In this document: piece by piece, positions 62,901-64,000 of the stretch
How positions within the stretch are numbered: the first letter of the stretch is position 1
How the letters are laid out: each line of letters starts with the position of its first letter
Assembly: GCF_026242195.1 (NCBI RefSeq)
Contig: NZ_RKLV01000005.1
Span: forward strand, 124,001 to 188,000
Direction of reading: 5' to 3'
DNA: 64,000 nucleotides
Source: Halorutilus salinus
GTDB lineage: Archaea; Halobacteriota; Halobacteria; Halobacteriales; Halorutilaceae
Translations under genes and position numbers: made by a program
Notes under the pieces: generated by a model
Seen by the model: only the letters and a program-made list of their open reading frames with translations
The model's database searches: none
What the model was told of the DNA's origin: nothing

Positions 62901-63486
62901 CGTACCCTTCGTCGTCCGCGCCGGTCTGGTATCCTACAGGGACCTCTTGGTACGTCTTCTGGAAGTAGTCGGCGTCTCCAAGTGCTACGTGACGGTCTTG
63001 GCGGAAGTATTCGAGTTCCCCGATGACGGTCTGTTGCTCTTCTGACAGGCTGTCCGGACCGTCCGCGTTCGCTATCCTGCCTATGTCAACGTCGCCTACC
63101 TTGGACAGTTCGAGGTCGTCGGAGTCGTACCTGTAGAGGTTGAAGGAGTGACCGTTGGTTAGGATGCCGTACTTCGCGCTACCGACACCCTTCATGTAAC
63201 CCTCTAACTGCTCTACGTCCCCGTACTGAATTTCGTGAGAAGGACGCTTAGTTTCGCAGACAACCACGGGAAACGGAGGGTCACTGTCATCGTAGCAGAG
63301 CACGTCCTTCCTGTCTTCCTCGAACTTGACGTGACCCTCACCCTCCTCACGTGTCCATCCGAGAGCGTCGGTAAACAGGTGGTCCACGAGAGAGTAACGG
63401 AAGTCGAACTCACTACCCTCTTCGTCTATCTCCTCGCTGACCTTGACAAACGCTTCATACACTTGAGATAGGAGGTCGTCGGGCAT
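59983..63486 (-). CDS. Single-chain (type IIG-like) restriction-modification enzyme
   Basis: 1167 residues. The N-terminus has a PD-(D/E)xK-type nuclease site: Asp61 followed by VVVCETK with Glu78 and Lys80. The gamma-class N6-adenine methyltransferase core has motif I VLDPACGSGTFL (about 424) and motif IV NPPYVR (about 577). After residue 740 a target-recognition region is followed by acidic coiled-coil segments. One chain should both cut and methylate. The site recognised cannot be read. A TTAAAT box near 63513 lies about 28 bases before the ATG. Confidence 0.85.
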   Translation of the reverse strand: MPDDLLSQVYEAFVKVSEEIDEEGSEFDFRYSLVDHLFTDALGWTREEGEGHVKFEEDRKDVLCYDDSDPPFPVVVCETKRPSHEIQYGDVEQLEGYMKGVGSAKYGILTNGHSFNLYRYDSDDLELSKVGDVDIGRIANADGPDSLSEEQQTVIGELEYFRQDRHVALGDADYFQKTYQEVPVGYQTGADDEGYEIFLEAIKDSLDELTDVMIRFFEDYKSRDEGSYPKDFLETTFPDWQEWREYTGKSDDAKETFCRETAYIVLNRTLFARIAEDKEIVGRTRLSSRGMANAIEMDGDGVYLEGLLDTYDEIDDHYPDLYELGIFDWWWVSKDKRGQFSDEERRKQQELDEELNYALATILKRLNRFDFEYVNRDILGHVYEDYLPKEERKELGEYYTPLEVVQYMLDSTGYRATESIGRRKVLDPACGSGTFLTEVTERLINHFLKKFDERSVHGLSADDARTVLERVEENVYGIDINPFAAHITQINLLFRTIDLYDKVTEKNPDYTMDGFEIHVADTLSPSTLEEQEESPEQGQSSLQQFADYNGRAQSFIDDRDAVDRLKDDEEFDLVVANPPYVRIQNLSDDVKETYSARYATAIKNFDIYVPFIERGLDWLSEDGKLAYICPNRLFTNDYAEEIRNRLGEEPITHLIDFKDTEVFDAATPYPCILSVDMTKEVDEDVKCARFAEEMEGVLEEIYHLDEWSGSEEAEEYDLFKYPQQRLREDNQDEYLKSWKPMPPDEREVHHKLAESSRFRLGEITDSVFQGLITGWNKVFVGEIVKEEDGIAYFVREGGDEPEPVEKQILRRLLKGNEIDHWGADWEGLWLLFPYEIESGDVELLSQRKLERQYPKTWEFFKRHEEELKAREGGKWEDEEQWWAFGRSQNLSKMEPDKIMTNIMSSYNRFVADTDGEYYFIGGGNAGGYGIQLTDEYAPTSEDHLYYVALLNSQVLEFYHKHISPIFGGKYYSYNKRYLEPHPIVLPSEGDSEEEITQIADSIQTKRQERTDLQYRTSDILNYLADYDRASTVLDLADSIDLDDDDYRQDPMRKNDKMEVDTEEVYQVVMKRGHTIDFGSESVRDFVYDLLKAQDRRLGRSEILNTEVPTEDDVLELMDEYRDDEEEIERLESEAEELQEELDDIILSEVYELDEEDVEVIDEFLEVW

Positions 63487-63511
63487 TGAGTAGAACAGTA
63501 GCCGGAGAAGA

Positions 63512-63519
63512 CTTAAATC
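63512..63519 (-). promoter_or_regulatory. TATA-like box of the restriction-modification gene
   Basis: GATTTAAG on the minus strand, about 26-33 bases before the ATG at 63486. Confidence 0.4.
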
Positions 63520-63548
63520 CCGATGCTGTACCGCTAACCCTCGCCTCT

Positions 63549-63944
63549 TTACGCGGGCACAGGAACCTCAAGGTCGAGCGTATCGTACCAGACGACCGGA
63601 CGTTTCGCGCCGCCCTCCTCTTCGAGCCTGATTAACCCGATGCGTTCCAGTTCGTCGAGGTTCTTCTTCACGTCGATAGGTGAGCGGTCGACGAGCCGCG
63701 CGGTCTCACGTATGCTCTCCGGCTCGTGCTCCGCGATAGCGTTGATGAGGTCGATGGTCGTGTCACGCGTCACACGCGTGAGGTCGTCTTTAGTGGTCAC
63801 GACGACCATCGGCGTGTCGTCCGCCTCATCCCCCTCTTTCATGCTCCTGATACCTTCGAGAGGCTGTTCAAGAGCCTCGTCCGGCTCCATGTACTTGACG
63901 TGTAGCGTCGTCTCGGTCTCGGATTCAGTTTCATTCTCGTTCAT
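63549..63944 (-). CDS. HVO_A0114-like winged-helix protein, possible antitoxin
   Basis: 131 residues. An acidic N-terminus is followed by VTRDTTIDLINAIAEHEPESIRETARLVDRSPIDVKKNLDELERIGLIRLEE, a winged helix of the HVO_A0114 type, and a short beta tail (KRPVVWYDTLDLEVPV). Such proteins are frequent antitoxins beside TumE/DUF6516 toxins. The upstream gene overlaps its start by 14 bases, the usual toxin-antitoxin arrangement, supporting that reading. It lies 62 bases upstream of the restriction gene. Confidence 0.7.
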   Translation of the reverse strand: MNENETESETETTLHVKYMEPDEALEQPLEGIRSMKEGDEADDTPMVVVTTKDDLTRVTRDTTIDLINAIAEHEPESIRETARLVDRSPIDVKKNLDELERIGLIRLEEEGGAKRPVVWYDTLDLEVPVPA

Positions 63945-64000
63945 GCTCTTTCACCTCTTCGAGGAACCTCTGGTATAGCTCCTCCATTCCTGGGAACTCT
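63931..64000 (-). CDS. C-terminal end of an upstream gene, possibly a TumE-like toxin
   Basis: Only the last 22 residues are in the window (FPGMEELYQRFLEEVKEHERE before a TGA at 63931-63933). The frame overlaps the antitoxin-like gene by 14 bases. The short helical end and the position fit a TumE (DUF6516) toxin, but the body lies outside the window, so this is a guess from context. Confidence 0.45.
   Translation of the reverse strand, partial: EFPGMEELYQRFLEEVKEHERE

Noticed and set aside
59983-63486. BREX PglX or type I HsdM methylase
   Set aside because: An N-terminal nuclease site and recognition region are in the same chain and no brx or hsdR/hsdS neighbours are present, so a type IIG-like enzyme fits better.

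Overview
The window is chromosomal DNA of a halophilic archaeon. The proteins are strongly acidic, and the archaeal information machinery is present: MCM helicase, the D-family polymerase large subunit DP2, TFE, Hjc, MC1 chromatin protein and ribosomal protein L10e. Archaeal lipid genes are also here (G1P dehydrogenase, HMG-CoA reductase, a geranylgeranyl-reductase-like flavoprotein), as are halocyanin-type copper sites, a PGF-CTERM surface protein and a salactin-type actin homologue. A futalosine-route menaquinone enzyme (MqnE) and modest G+C suggest a lineage away from the best-studied genera. I cannot name the species.

Layout. 0-7 kb: a truncated TrpD-like glycosyltransferase with a small ferredoxin, a pentapeptide-repeat protein, a large primase/helicase-like protein whose ATPase motifs look dead, a zinc-ribbon microprotein, then a membrane protein upstream of the actin homologue. 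7-19 kb: valyl-tRNA synthetase, tRNA-Pro(GGG), BtuF-like protein, cupin, mqnE plus reductase, purD, nucleotidyltransferase, dph6-DUF357 and an Hsp20 gene with a palindrome at its start site. 19-34 kb: hmgA, gpmI, a secreted beta-propeller/halocyanin fusion, two metallo-beta-lactamase-fold proteins, MC1, asd, and the TFE-DUF2110-DUF5803 cluster. 34-54 kb: the replication and protein-quality block. It holds egsA, an MCM gene with two inteins, SPFH-NfeD, rpl10e, an ABC ATPase, a SAMP-like protein overlapping a secreted metallopeptidase, aconitase, htpX, hjc and DP2 with a mini-intein. 54-58 kb: peroxiredoxin, HTTM protein and a DUF4397 surface glycoprotein.

From 58,070 a tRNA-Pro(TGG) is followed by a more A+T-rich tract with a P-loop ATPase/HTH gene, an unknown gene, a single-chain (type IIG-like) restriction-modification enzyme and a TumA/TumE-like toxin-antitoxin pair cut by the window edge. 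This looks like a tRNA-targeted integrated element; its far end and any integrase lie outside the window.

Signals beyond the gene list: the tetranucleotide GGCC is almost absent from the whole window; in-frame double-hairpin elements sit inside purD (two tandem 51-bp copies) and inside an unknown gene at 24.9 kb; a hairpin-rich gap before purD may be an IS200/IS605 right-end remnant; and many genes carry a TATA-like box 23-32 bases before the start codon, the pattern of leaderless transcripts.
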